This document shows positions 52,556 to 64,000 of a stretch of 64,000 nt of DNA, in pieces. A program made the translations under genes and the position numbers. The stretch is from Plotosus lineatus. Its lineage: Eukaryota > Chordata > Actinopteri > Siluriformes > Plotosidae. The stretch spans positions 9,982,226 through 10,046,225 of the forward strand of contig CM045737.1 of assembly GCA_024760905.1 (NCBI GenBank), read 5' to 3'. The notes beneath the pieces are model-generated. The model worked only from the letters and a program-made list of their open reading frames with translations. It did not search any database and was not told the origin of the DNA. Each line of letters begins with the position of its first letter. Position 1 is the stretch's first letter.

Positions 52556-54605
52556 TTGAATCGCCACCTTACCATGTTGGGAGAGTTTCCGTGTCTTATT
52601 GATCCTTGGAGTTATGTTGTTCGGGGCACTGGTAGGGTCGGTCACCCAAGGCAAACAGGTGTTGCGTGTGACATGTGGTTTCGAAGACCCCGATGGATAA
52701 AGAAAAAAGGACAGTTTCCCGTTTCCCTTGCACAGACGCAGATTACTGGGGTGTTGTCCCCCGGAGCCAGGCCCAGGGGAGAGGCTCTGAAGGCAAGCGC
52801 CTGGTGGTCAGGCTTCACCGATCGTTGGCTTCTGATTCATGGGATATGGTATGTCACCTCTGGAAGCACCCATCTCAAGAGGACCTCATTCCATTCTGGA
52901 GTTGCTCATGGGGAGAGGCAGTGAGCCGGTGTAGGTGTCCTTGTTGCGCCAACAACCAACCCCCCCCCCCCATATGTTGGTTCCAAAATGTTGGGGGTCT
53001 CCCCCGGCTGACGAAAGGGTAGTTTCCCTCTGCCTTCGGGTGGGGGGGATAGGTCCTGAGGTTTGTTTTTGTTTATGCACTGAACGATAGTTCAGAATTC
53101 CCACCCTTTTTGAAGTCTATATGGGTTGTTGAACATTCCCCCTGGGGACTCCCACGTTGTCTCAGGAAACTTCAACGTCCATGTGGGCAATGGCGGTGTG
53201 ATCAGAAGGTACGGCCTCTCCGCTCTGAGCCGGAATGGTATTTCGTTGATGGCCATCTGTGTCCATTACTGTTTGTCTTTCATGGACATGTTCGAACATA
53301 ATGGTGTCTATGAGTGCACTTGGCACCAGGACAACCCAGGCCGAAGTTTGATGATCGACTTTGTAGTTGTGTCACTAGACTTGCGGCCGCATGTTCTGGA
53401 CACTCGAGTGAAAAGATGAGCTGAGCTGTCAATCGATCAGCACCTGGTGGTAAGCTGGCCCCAATGGCAGGGAGGTCGTCCTCCTTGATATAGCAGGCCA
53501 AAGCATGGAGTTAGGGTCTCCTTTGAACATTTGGTGGAGTCTCCAGTCAGAAGGGCCTTTAACTCCCAACTCGGGCAGAGCTAAATCCACATCCTGAGTT
53601 AGGCAGCGGATGAGGAACTTGAATGGGCTTTGTTTCTTGCCTCTGTTTTGGTAGCTGCAGCCCATAGCTGTGGCTGGAAGGTCATCGGTGCCTGTCGTGG
53701 CGCTAATGTCTGTCATACCATCCACCTGATAAAGGACACCTATTGGGTCTGTCTTTGCCTGTAGGACTCCCGAGGCAGAAGACAGGCTCTGGCAGGCCAG
53801 CTGCAGTCTGGGCTGTCGCTGATACAAAATCTCGGGTATGGGAGGAATTCGGTGAGGGCCTAGAAAGCGGCTATCGGATGATCTCTACAAGGTTCTGGTC
53901 CACCACCTGACGCCTCAGGAGGGGGGGGAAAGTTCTCCACAAATGCTGTTTACACTTCCAGTCCAAACCTGCTCACCTTGACTTGGGATGTTATAAGGAG
54001 GTGTCAGGAATAGTCTGAGCTCCTCAATCCTACAAACATGCCCTCAGAAGAGGAGGAAGACCCTGTTGGTTGGGGGGTGGGGGGGTGGGGGGTCCGTCCG
54101 TCCGTCCGTCCGTCCATCCATCCATCAGAGGGGCTGAGCATGTCAAAAAGCTTCTTGTTGGCCAGGCTCTGGGGGTAAATGAGATCCGCCCTGAATATCT
54201 TGGTGCTCTGGATGTTGTACGACTGTCTAGTTTTGACACAACTCTAACATTGTGTGATCTTCGAACTTCTGATTTGGCAAACCAGAGTGGCAGTGTTCAT
54301 TTTGAAAAGGGGACCCGAGAGTGTGTTTTCATTATTGTGGATTCACATTCCTCAGGCTACATGGAAAAGTCTATGCGGGACTACGGGAGACGAGGATCCG
54401 ACCAATGGCTGCACCTCGGATTCAGGAGGAACAATGTGGTTTTCATCCTGGTCGTGGCACTCTCGACCAACTCTGTACACTTTGCAGGATCCTGGAGGGG
54501 GCGATGGGACTTTGTGCAATGTGTCCCCGAGCGTTTTGTGGATTTAGAGAAGGCTTTGAGCCGTGTCTGTCAGGTTCTCTTTTGAGGCGTGCTCCGGGAG
54601 TCATG
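52556..54605 (+). pseudogene. LINE with endonuclease and start of RT, frameshifted
   Basis: About 2 kb of a non-LTR retrotransposon. A 5' leader-like part (CGGGTGGGGGGGATAGGTCC at about 53038) is followed by an endonuclease (EEP) domain at 53126-53419: SGNFNVHVGNG, then YECTWHQDNPGRSLMIDFVVVS and RPHVLDTRVKR. After a decayed middle comes the reverse transcriptase start: EEQCGFHPGRGTLDQLCTL (54437-54493) and FVDLEKALSRV (54535-54567). It breaks off near 54605 before the catalytic YADD box. Several frame changes. I/Nimb-type affinity is a guess. It ends about 260 bases upstream of the ralgps2 exon. Confidence 0.82.
54091..54128. repeat. (TCCG)n(TCCA)n microsatellite
   Basis: Tetranucleotide run inside the LINE remnant. 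Confidence 0.93.
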
Positions 54606-54866
54606 GACGATGTGGATATTCTCCAAACGACTCGAAACGCCCCTGAATGTGTGTGTGTGTGTGTGTGGTCAGAAAATGATTGTTTCCATTCCTTTAGATC
54701 ATTTGGATATAAAGATTGGTGGTTAAAGTGGATGCAACCGATACTTTTTGTACTTGAGCATTTTCTGGTCAAGTTTGACAGAAAAACAGGTTCGAGTTTC
54801 TCCATTGGTGTAAATCATGTTTGCGGTTTCTAATAATGCATCTCTGGGGTGTGTTTGTGTGCGTAG

Positions 54867-54996
54867 ACTGCCAGGCAGGCAAATTCCAGCAGATAAGGAT
54901 GATGATGAAGAAACTGCAGCGCTAATGCCTGATGGTTTGGGAATGATGGACGTCCCTAATGGCCAACCCAGTGTCTCCGCTGCTGTCACCTCGGAG
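54867..54996 (+). CDS. ralgps2: ralgps2 first coding exon
   Basis: The exon is preceded by TTTGTGTGCGTAG and ends TCGGAG before GTCCGT. From ATG 54946 it reads MDVPNGQPSVSAAVTSE, which aligns with the known RalGPS2 N-terminus (MD..NGQ.S...A.T.SE) and stops at the same codon boundary (phase 0) as the next exon expects. ATGs at 54925 and 54943 are also in frame, and the exon is open upstream (ADKDDDEETAALMPDGLG); the homologous start is 54946. RalGPS2 is a cytosolic/membrane-associated guanine nucleotide exchange factor for Ral GTPases with a CDC25-type catalytic domain, a PxxP motif and a C-terminal PH domain. Those lie outside the window. The acceptor boundary is an inference. Confidence 0.8.
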
Positions 54997-55016
54997 GTCC
55001 GTTAACGCACATTCAC

Positions 55017-55049
<33 letters not shown>

Positions 55050-55578
55050 ATTTTGCCATTCTTTTTTAAATTCTTTGTTTGGTGGATTTCAATTATTTAA
55101 GCCCAAGATAGAAGGTATTTGAAGTCAGTGAAATGAGATTTTTAGTTTCTTGTCGGTCACTTCAGGAAAAGTAAGGACGGTTTTTCATCATATTTCATCA
55201 TCTTATTTTAAATTGGTTTTACTTGCCACATAAAGAAAAGCATGAATGAATACTGCACTAGTTCTTATACGGAGAGATTTGTCAAACTATTAAATTTATC
55301 TTCATAAAATGTAAATGGAAGCTGATGACATCATAAAGAGCAGGCCGATGTGTCATAGCTTTTAACTATCGGGCAAAATGTGAACAGAATGCAACAACAA
55401 TCTCAGAACAGCATCAGTACATGTTGTATATGACTTGAATCTCACTACCAACTTCAAACTCAAGACTAAATAGCTTTTCAGAATATTCATGTTGTTTTCA
55501 AACTCGGTTCACTTACACAGCATCGCTCTGAATCCAAAATGCACCGTCGATAGGGCTGCTCACACCGATATACAGTTA

Positions 55579-56117
55579 CAGGGATCCCTAACTTTCCGCG
55601 GTTAATTGGGACTGAGATCCCCCCGCGACCGTCGAATTCTGAGAAGTAGGATCCCCCCAGCCCCGACTGATGTATACGTACATGTATACAATATCAAAAA
55701 ATACATATTCAACACTATAAATGCTTATAATAACAATTAAACGTTCAAAAATAATGCATATGTAAATAAAATATAAATACACACACATACACATTTTTAA
55801 GTGCAGTGTGGATCTGAGTGTGTGCATGCGCATCTGTGTGCACGTGCACACACTCAGATGCACACCTTACATAAAAATGTAAGTAGTTTTGATGGGGGTT
55901 TTGGGTTGTTTTTTTGTTTGTTTGTTTGTTTGTTTTTGTTTGTTTGTTTTTGCATAATCGGCCTTGTTTTGCGGCATTTTCCTTAACTTTCCCCCTTATT
56001 CTTTATTTTCCTCATTTTTAATTCAATGAATATTTCAAAAATAAAATTAAATTTAAAAAAAAATCGCGATGCACTGAAGCTGCATTAAATGAAGTGCGAA
56101 GTAGCGAGGGATCCCTG
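55579..56117 (+). mobile_element. pogo-like MITE, family A, in ralgps2 intron
   Basis: CAGGGATCCCTAACTTTCCG to AGCGAGGGATCCCTG with TA on both sides; 539 bp. Good match at both ends, likely one of the younger copies. Confidence 0.9.
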
Positions 56118-56205
56118 TACATGGATACGCGATTGGCCCATTTCAGTACTTCAAGCGGAAATGCACAAGCCGCCATCTTAAAGCAGTGTGAGTTGGGAGC
56201 GAGTA

Positions 56206-57645
56206 CAGTGGGGCCAATAAGTATTAGGCAACGTAAAAATGTGCAAGTTCACCCATTTAAAAAGATAAGAGAGGTTTGTAATTTTCATCATAAGTACACA
56301 TCACGCTTGAGAGACAATGTAAAAAAAATCCAGGAAATCACATTGTATGATTTGTAAACAATTTATTTGTGTAATTAAGAGGCCAATAAGTATTGGGCAG
56401 CTAGAAAACAAACATTATTTTGGCCCCCACTCATTAACAGTATGAATGACACCTGTTTGAACTGATTAGATGTATAAGAGACACCTGCACACACCTTCAA
56501 ACTGTCAGACTGCAGTCTTCACCATGACCAAGACCAGAGAGCTTCCCAAACACACCAGAGATAAAATTGTACAACTGCACAAAGCTGGGACGAGTCAAAC
56601 TGCAATTGGTAAACAACTCTGTGAGAAAAGATCAACAGTTGGAAACATTATTAGAAAATGGAAGAAGTATAGCATCACTGACAACCTCCCTAAGAGTGGT
56701 GCTCCACATAAGATCTCACCTCGTGGGGTTCAAAGGATCCTGAGAACAGTGCGTAATCAGCCCAGAACTATACGACAGGAACTGGTCAATGATTTGAAGA
56801 CGGCAGGAACCACCGTCACAAAGATGACAATAACTAACACACTACGTCGTCATGAGATGAAATCCTGCATTGTCCGAAAGGTTCCCCTACTAAACAAAAA
56901 ACACGTAAAGGCCCGTCTGAAATATGCTCAAGACCATCTGGACTATCCAGAGGAGGATTGGGAGAATGTGATGTGGTCAGATGAGACCAAAATTGAACTT
57001 TTTGGTTTAAACAGTACTCGGTAGTGATTGGAGGAAGAAGAAAGCTGAGTTGCATCCCAAGAAGACCATACCTACTGTGAAGCCTGGGGGTGGACACATC
57101 ATGCTTTGGGAATGCTTTTCTGCAGAAGGGACAGGAAGACTGCACCGTATCGATGGCAACATGAATGGGGCCATGCATTGTGACATTTTGGGTAAAAACC
57201 TCCTTTCCTCGGTCAGAGCATTAAAGATGAAACATGGCTGGGTCTTCCAGCATGAGAACGATCCAAAGCACACAGCCAAGAAAACCAAGGAGTGGCTCCG
57301 TAAAAAGCATATCAAGGTTCTGGAGTGGCCAAGCCAGTCTCCAGGCCTCAACCCAATCGAAAACCTGTGGAGGGAGTTAAAACTTCGAGTTGCCAAGCGA
57401 CAGCCCTCAAACATCACAGCTCGAGAGAAGATCTGTGCAGAGGAGTGGAACAAGATACCAACTAAAGTGTGTGTAGACCTGGTCAAGAACTACAGGAACC
57501 GTTTGACCTCTGTCATTGCCAACCAAGGCTACATTACAAAGTATTAAAAGTAACTTTTGCTGGCTGCCCAATACTTATTGGCCTCTCATTTTCACAAATA
57601 AATTGTTTAAAAATCATACAATGTGATTTCCTGGATTTTTTTTAC
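56206..57645 (+). mobile_element. Tc1 element, family P, right end truncated
   Basis: Starts after TA with CAGTGGGGCCAATAAGTATT. A ~190-bp inverted terminal region repeats the GGCCAATAAGTATTGGGCA motif at its inner end (56381-56399) and, inverted, after the ORF (57566-57584). The right side follows the left one back to TTTTTTTACATTCTGTC and then diverges, so the outer right end is lost. It encloses a frameshifted transposase. Confidence 0.88.
56524..57547 (+). pseudogene. Tc1 transposase, one frameshift, catalytic triad present
   Basis: ATG 56524 ([20 protein letters not shown]) opens the N-terminal paired-like helix-turn-helix region ([18 protein letters not shown]). The first catalytic Asp is in [15 protein letters not shown] small indel near 57020 puts a stop (TAG 57022-57024) in this frame, and the protein continues in another frame. 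There [18 protein letters not shown] is followed by the second Asp in [13 protein letters not shown] and the Glu in [12 protein letters not shown], ending with GYITKY at 57547. Length about 340 codons, normal for Tc1. All three catalytic residues survive; only the frameshift obviously disables it. It looks younger than the other Tc1 copies. Confidence 0.93.
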
Positions 57646-57906
57646 ATTCTGTCGAACTCGAAGATATGTTCAAGTTTGAATTTTTTTTTTTTTAGTAGTT
57701 TATGACTGAACACAATGCAGGAATGAGGAATCTCAGCAGGCGGACATTACATTCCACAAATAATTCAGTGTCCTTTGCAATTATATGATATAACTTTAAT
57801 GATGCAATAATGAAAGGCTGCCTTAATTAATGTTTATGTCATATAAAGTGTATATAAATATGATAACGACAATTAATTCAGTAAACTTGTAACCCCTAGG
57901 TATGTA

Positions 57907-59108
57907 CAGGTCCTTCTCAAAAAATTAGCATATTATGATAAAGTCCATTATTTTCTGTAATGTACTGATAAACATTAGACTTTCATATATTTTAGATTCA
58001 TTACACACAACTGAAGTAGTTCAAGCGTTTTATTGTTTTAATATTCATAATTTTGGCAAAAAAGTAAACAAAAACCAAAAATCCATATCTCAAAAAATTA
58101 GCATATTTCATCCGACCAATTAAAAAAAAAAAAAAAGTGTTTTTCATACAAAAAAGTCAACCTTCAAATCATTATGTTCAGTTCTGCACTCAATACTTGG
58201 TCGGGAATCCTTTTGCAGAAATGACTGCTTCAATGCGGGCGTGGCATGGAGCCAATCAGCCTGTGGCACTGCTGAGGTGTTACGGAGGCCCAGGATGCTT
58301 CGATAGCGGCCTTAAGCTCATCCACAGTGTTGGGTCTGGTGTCTCTCAACTTTCTCTTCACAATATCCCACAGATTCTCTATGGGCTTCAGGTCAGGAGA
58401 GTTGGCAGGCCAATTGAGCCCAGTAATACCATGGTCAGGAAACCATTTCCCAGTGGTTTTGGCACTGTGAGCAGGTGCCAGGTCGTGCTGAAAAATGAAA
58501 TCTTCATCTCCATAAAGCTTTTCAGCAGATGGAAGCATGAAGTGCTCCAAAATCTCCTGATAGCGAGCTGCATTGACCCTGCCCTTGATAAAACACAGTG
58601 GACCAACACCAGCAGCTGACATGGCACCCCAGACCATCACTGACTGTGGGTACTTCACACTGGACTTCAGGCATTTTGGCATTTCCTTCTCCCCAGTCTT
58701 CCTCCAGACTCTGGCACCTTGATTTCCGAATGACATGCAAAATTTGCTTTCATCCCAAAAAAGTACTTTGGACCACTGAGCAACAGTCCAGTGCTGCTTC
58801 TCTGTAGCCCAGGTCAGCCGCTTCTGCCGCTGTTTCTGGTTCAAAAGTGGCTTGACCTGGGGAATGCAGCACCTGTAGCCCATTTCCTGCACACGCCTGT
58901 GCACGGTGGCTCTGCTAATTTTTTGAGATAGGAATTTTGGGTTTTCATGAGCTGTATGCCAAAATCATCAGTATTAAAACAATAAAAGACCTGAAATATT
59001 TCAGTTGGTGTGCAATGAATCTAAAATATCTGAAAGTTTAATTTTTATCAGTACATTACAGAAATAATGAACTTTATCACAATATGCTAATTTTTTGAGC
59101 TGGACCTG
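57907..59108 (-). mobile_element. Tc1 element, family K, copy 2
   Basis: Same terminal repeat as 36035-37409 (CAGGTCCTTCTCAAAAAATT; right end GAGCTGGACCTG) with TA on both sides, opposite orientation. It keeps the internal direct repeats CTCAAAAAATTAGCATATTT. At 1202 bp it is shorter, because the N-terminal part of its transposase is deleted. Confidence 0.93.
58230..58919 (-). pseudogene. Tc1 transposase lacking N-terminal DNA-binding domain
   Basis: The minus strand is open for about 225 codons (58904-58230). It starts RRVQEMGYRCCIPQVKPLLN, with catalytic Asp in LFWDESKFCMSFG, second Asp in FIFQHDLAPAHSAKT and Glu in KPIENLWDIVKRKLRD; TPQQCHRLIGSM lies near the end. Upstream, the sequence jumps at GTGGCTCTG directly into terminal-repeat sequence (CTAATTTTTTGAGATAGG). 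The helix-turn-helix half and the start codon are therefore gone. The catalytic core looks intact. Confidence 0.92.
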
Positions 59109-59349
59109 TATTTCCCAGTAAGTTGTGAGTGTTGGTTATACTGGTAATGGTTTAATGGTAGATTCATACTGTTTCGGTTTTTAAATGGCTCAAGCACTTA
59201 ATCTCAAACTTCATTCAAATTACAAAATTAGTCTCATCTTTAGCAGTCATATACTGATATAATTACAGAAAAAGTCATTAACCACTCGTGTGTGTTTGTC
59301 TATATATCTACTATCTATCTAATATATCAGTGAGTGTGTGTGTGTGTGT

Positions 59350-59528
59350 GCGGTTTATAACTGAAAGGTCGCAGGTTCGATTCCCAAACTAGCAGGAGAA
59401 ATGTATGGCGATGGGGGATTGAGCAACACCTTCCCTTCTGCCACATAAATGGCTGAAGTGCCTTTGAGCAAGGCACCTACCCTCCAGCTGCAATCCGGGA
59501 GACCCCAGTGTGACTGGCAGCCCACTGC

Positions 59529-59591
<63 letters not shown>

Positions 59592-59650
59592 AGGGGGGGG
59601 TCACTTTGGATGGGTTAAATGCAGACAAACTCGAATAAATATTTTCATGT
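59350..59650 (+). mobile_element. tRNA-derived SINE, family S4
   Basis: B box GGTCGCAGGTTCGATTCCC; body with GCCTTTGAGCAAGGCACC and GACTGGCAGCCCACTGC; an internal (GT)n run (59531-59590); end CACTTTGGATGGGTTAAATG. This layout is common among fish SINEs. Confidence 0.82.
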
Positions 59651-60049
59651 CCAAATTTGTCAATCAATATATCAAAATCTTTAGTGTATGCCTGTGAGAT
59701 AATATCAGATCAAAATATGTATGTATGGTGAACACAGTTTTTGAAATCATGTCAGCCTTAAAAATATCTTTGTTGGCGGTAACATGGCCGGTTGGGCTGT
59801 AATTGTACATAAAATAGCAAAGGCAGAAAGCGTGATGGAAGGGGACAATGATGAGGCAAAAAAAAAAAAAAAAAATGTTCTCTGTCAGTATTAAAGGTCC
59901 CAAAGTGAAAATAATAAATTAATGTGTTTCAAATTGAGCAACACATTTGTTGACATTTTTTAACAAGTACAAGTTAATTATAAACCGCCAGCAACAGCAC
60001 AGAGCGCGACGAAGGTATTTGTTAGTTGTTGAGTGCAATAGTAAAAGTT

Positions 60050-60318
60050 GATATGTTGAAGAAACCTTGATACTCTGTTGATTACAATATTAAAAGAATA
60101 AACTTTGATATTCAGTATGTTGATTTCAAATATCAGATATATATATTTCATTCTACTGTGTTTACATCATCACATACATCATATAGCAGGATGTATCAAA
60201 AAATTTTTTCCCGCGAATCCTTGGTGGCCTTAGGCACAGTCAAAAAAAAAAAATCTTCCTCCTGGGTAAATCTATTTTATTATGTTATTGCCAACAAAGA
60301 ATTTTTTCAGCCTGGCCT
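60050..60318 (+). repeat. unclassified interspersed repeat R1, copy 2
   Basis: Second copy of the 27055-27326 repeat: ATGTTGAAGAAACCTTGATA at the start, TGCCAACAAAGAATTTTTTC near the end. There is a short TA insertion at 60136-60150. Confidence 0.75.
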
Positions 60319-61140
60319 TTATTTAATTAAGACCCCATCAGTGTTCGTTTAATTCCAGGATGTTTGGGTTCAAAACGGAAAAAAAACAAACATTGTCAGC
60401 AGGACCAACAAAGTTGATGCAGGTTTTTCGTCAGCGATGAATGAACCCTTTTTTTCATGTGAGGCAAAAATCACACGCGGGCGGTGACGAGAAACTAATG
60501 ATCTGATTTCGCTGGCCTTATTTTTTCTTTAACAACAGAACAACAAAATTTTTTTAATTCATTTTGTCCTTCCTTGTATTCTTAAAGAACCTGAATTGGT
60601 GCGTTGATTGAAACATTTAATAATTTCAATACAGGAGATTGTCCTGAGCTGATGGTGTACACTTTTCATACTCTGCACATTACTGTATGTAGAAACTCCT
60701 GCTTTAAACAAACCAGCGTCACACACTGTCATTTCTCATAACATTCAAAAAGGTGGTTGTTGCCTTAAATATATATTTTCATGCAACTGTGGCCAATGGC
60801 CTGTTCAAGCACTGGGCCCACCGAGCTGGCGTGTACCATGGACAGCAAATAGGCAGAGATATCACCTACTCACAAGCGGCACAAGAAACACGTCTAATCT
60901 GAACGTGCAAAAACATGAAAAGCCATGACAGCTACATGAGCTACAGAGTCACTATTGATAGTCCTGCGTGCCAGACGTGTTGTACGCGCACACACACACT
61001 GTGTAGCTCGCTAGACTCAGAACAGTGCCTGGGTGTCACTTCATGTACGTGATGTTTTTACAAAACCTGCCATGAGCTGCCCGTGACAAAAGGACTGGCT
61101 TGGTATATACACACATGTTTATTTTTTAGAATTATAAATA

Positions 61141-62127
<987 letters not shown>

Positions 62128-62323
62128 TGTTAACATTTTCAGATATGTATAACATGGAATAAAAAAAATGAATGGCCTCAGAGAGGTGTGAAGTGTTTAT
62201 TATGTAAATATAGTTTTGGAATGAACAGGGCTTTTTTTGTTGTCTTTTTAAGTTAAAGTTATTTAAGAGTGTGTTTCTACAGTCCATGTAACCATCTGTG
62301 TACACTCTAATTGCATCTCTCAG

Positions 62324-62431
62324 AAGAGCAGCAGTTCGGAGTCACTGAGTGAGAAGGGCTCGGCTGAGCTGAAGAAAAGCTTCGACGCTGTTGTCTTTGA
62401 TGTGCTGAAGGTCACACCAGAAGAATATGCA
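62324..62431 (+). CDS. ralgps2: ralgps2 second coding exon
   Basis: A 108-nt exon between CATCTCTCAG and GTAAGA, phase 0 on both sides. It encodes 36 residues: a serine-rich start KSSSSESLSEKGSAELKK, then SFDAVVFDVLKVTPEEYA. The latter is characteristic of RalGPS proteins just before the CDC25-type RasGEF domain. Serine-rich KSSSSESLS favours RalGPS2 over RalGPS1. The next residues of the family (GQITLMD) are not found before 64000, so exon 3 lies beyond the window. Confidence 0.92.
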
Positions 62432-62440
62432 GTAAGACAT

Positions 62441-62442
<2 letters not shown>

Positions 62443-62520
<78 letters not shown>
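62443..62520. repeat. (CT)n and (GT)n microsatellites beside the splice donor
   Basis: CT run 62443-62482 and GT run 62490-62518, starting only 11 bases after the exon 2 splice donor. Confidence 0.95.
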
Positions 62521-62635
62521 CAAGAGCTATGTATTGAACCACTGTAAATTAATACTTTTATGCATATATGTGTTTTTATTTATTTTTACTCTCTCCTGCT
62601 TTTGATGGAAATCGTACCAATTCCAAAATCTTGCA

Positions 62636-63150
62636 TCTAGCCCCGCCCTCTCCAGAACAACCGTGCCCAATCCCATGATCCACGGAACAACTTTGCCCCT
62701 TTCCGAACTCGATTCATCTAATCACCAACATACCCCTTTTGCTGACCGATCCCGCCCTCCTCTCATCAACGACATCATCAACAACCCCACCCCCTCCCAA
62801 ACAATCCCATCTGCTCCTGTCCAGTTGCATCATCTCCCAGACTGACTACAACATCTACAACTGCCCCTGCTCTTCTCCCTACCAACCACACTTTCACCAA
62901 ATACATCCACCCTTTCCTGACCAATTGCAAAATTTCTTCAATTAACCCCACCATTTCCTGTCCAATCACACCATGTCTTGATGCAGTTCCACCCCCTTCA
63001 ATCTAACTGCACCATCTTTTCAACTAACCCCGCCCTCTTCAAACCATTTGCACCAACTTGTGACCAACTCTGCCTCTTTCTAACCGGTAGCAGACCAGCT
63101 GTACCCACTCTCTTGACCAACCGCACCCTCCCTCAGCCAATCCCGTCTCC
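62636..63150. repeat. degenerate C-rich minisatellite in ralgps2 intron 2
   Basis: Roughly 15-18 diverged units of about 25-35 bases built from CCAATC/CCAACC, GCACCATCTTCT and CCCGCCCTCTCC words. The plus strand is almost free of G. Unit boundaries are blurred. No coding sense; the frames here just translate the repeat. Confidence 0.7.
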
Positions 63151-63390
63151 AACTCTCACTCATGTGGTTGCATTCAGTAGGATCCTGTTTAAGTCACTTT
63201 ATCCTTCCTTATTTTGCCACATAAGTTCCTGTGTGGTTCACAGGAGGATTGACTTCTACTGTGCTGAAGATCCATGTGGTTAGACTGGCCTCAGTAATAA
63301 TTAAAGCCTGCTGCTAGTAATTCACATGCAGTGCTGTGGCTTCCTGCTCTGCCGATGAAACATAGCCAGGCACTGGAGAACTTCATTTAA

Positions 63391-63422
<32 letters not shown>

Positions 63423-63942
63423 CCCCGCCCCCCGCCCCCAGGTTTCCTCCTGGCTTAGTGTTTTAAAAGTTACAAGGTTTGGGTTCTCCATTTAGCCATA
63501 GATGTGAATCAGTGTGTGAATTCCAGACTCAAGAGAAACAGGGCACTCTGCAGTTCACACCATCAAAAGCAGAATATAAACACAAGCAATTATATACACA
63601 AAGGTTTCAATAAAAATATATAAAATAGAATATAAACTCTAAGCACTTGTATGGTAAATAAGTACTGAACACTGGGGTTCGATGCATGTGTATGATGGAT
63701 TGGTGTCCATTCAGGGAACTTCACACCCAGTGATCCATGAGGGGCTCCAGTGACACTGTGACCCCTGGTTAAGATATAAATCCAGCTTTCCTGCACAACT
63801 AAGCAATGGCTAATTCGTACAGTTATCCAGCCAGCCAATCACATGTTAGGAGACCATGACATCATCAGAGGAGTCAGAAGACATTAGATGAGAATAGTTG
63901 GGGGGGGGGGGGGGGGGTATTTTCGGCATTATGATGCTATTA
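63151..63942. other. unassigned sequence with (CA)n and G tract
   Basis: CA run at 63396-63424 followed by CCCCGCCCCCCGCCCCC, and a G tract at 63900-63917. No exon found. Confidence 0.5.
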
Positions 63943-64000
63943 GGGCAGTGGTGGCCTGGTGTAAAAGGTGCTGGATCACTGGTCCTAAGGTTGGAGGTTC
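63943..64000 (+). mobile_element. S1-type SINE head, cut by window end
   Basis: GGCAGTGGTGGCCTGGTG, GCTGGATCACTGGTCC and AAGGTTGGAGGTTC match the first ~58 bases of family S1; the sequence ends inside the B box. Whether it carries the RTE-type or L2-type tail cannot be seen. Confidence 0.8.

Noticed and set aside
53429..53827. 132-codon minus-strand frame inside the LINE
   Set aside because: Antisense to the decayed LINE segment between the endonuclease and RT parts.
57007..57486. 159-codon minus-strand frame
   Set aside because: Antisense shadow of the Tc1 transposase.

Overview
The window reads as teleost fish nuclear DNA. There are no bacterial-type operons or long uninterrupted ORFs. 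Instead it holds dense microsatellites, tRNA-derived SINEs with V-SINE/L2-type and RTE-type tails, fish-type Tc1 elements, and many TA-flanked elements with pogo/Tigger-like ends. The species cannot be named from the sequence alone.

One host gene is recognised: the 5' coding part of ralgps2 (a Ral GTPase exchange factor), on the + strand. Its first coding exon is at 54867-54996 and its second at 62324-62431. Both are phase 0 and bounded by AG/GT. The 7.3-kb intron between them is largely filled by mobile DNA: a pogo family A element, a Tc1 copy, a second Tc1 copy on the minus strand, a SINE, an unclassified repeat and a pogo family H element. Everything left of 54866 is 5' flank or upstream intron and shows no other convincing host exon.

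Layout. 1-5.5 kb: nested SINE, hAT and pogo insertions. 5.5-9.5 kb: mostly unrecognised sequence with one SINE and one pogo family B element. 9.5-14.5 kb: V-SINE, a second hAT element, an L2-like LINE remnant and more SINEs. 16.4-21.6 kb: pogo D, pogo E, a minus-strand Tc1/mariner pseudogene, a hammerhead-ribozyme palindrome and pogo A. 22-29 kb: SINEs, an RTE-type LINE and pogo ends, with quiet stretches. 30.7-34.2 kb: pogo G with transposase remnant, pogo D and pogo F. 35.3-37.4 kb: pogo A beside a Tc1 copy. 38-46 kb: pogo D, V-SINE, a cysteine-rich ORF in a palindromic element, pogo G, and a three-level nest. 47.7-51 kb: an unclassified inverted-repeat element, pogo G and pogo A. 52.5-54.6 kb: a LINE with endonuclease domain ending just upstream of the ralgps2 exon.

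The most notable signals are two facing hammerhead ribozyme motifs in a palindrome (19569-19812), a chimeric SINE whose target-site duplication proves it moved as one unit (1896-2238), two hAT elements with an extra internal terminal repeat that keep only the transposase C-terminus, and two Tc1 copies with reciprocal deletions.
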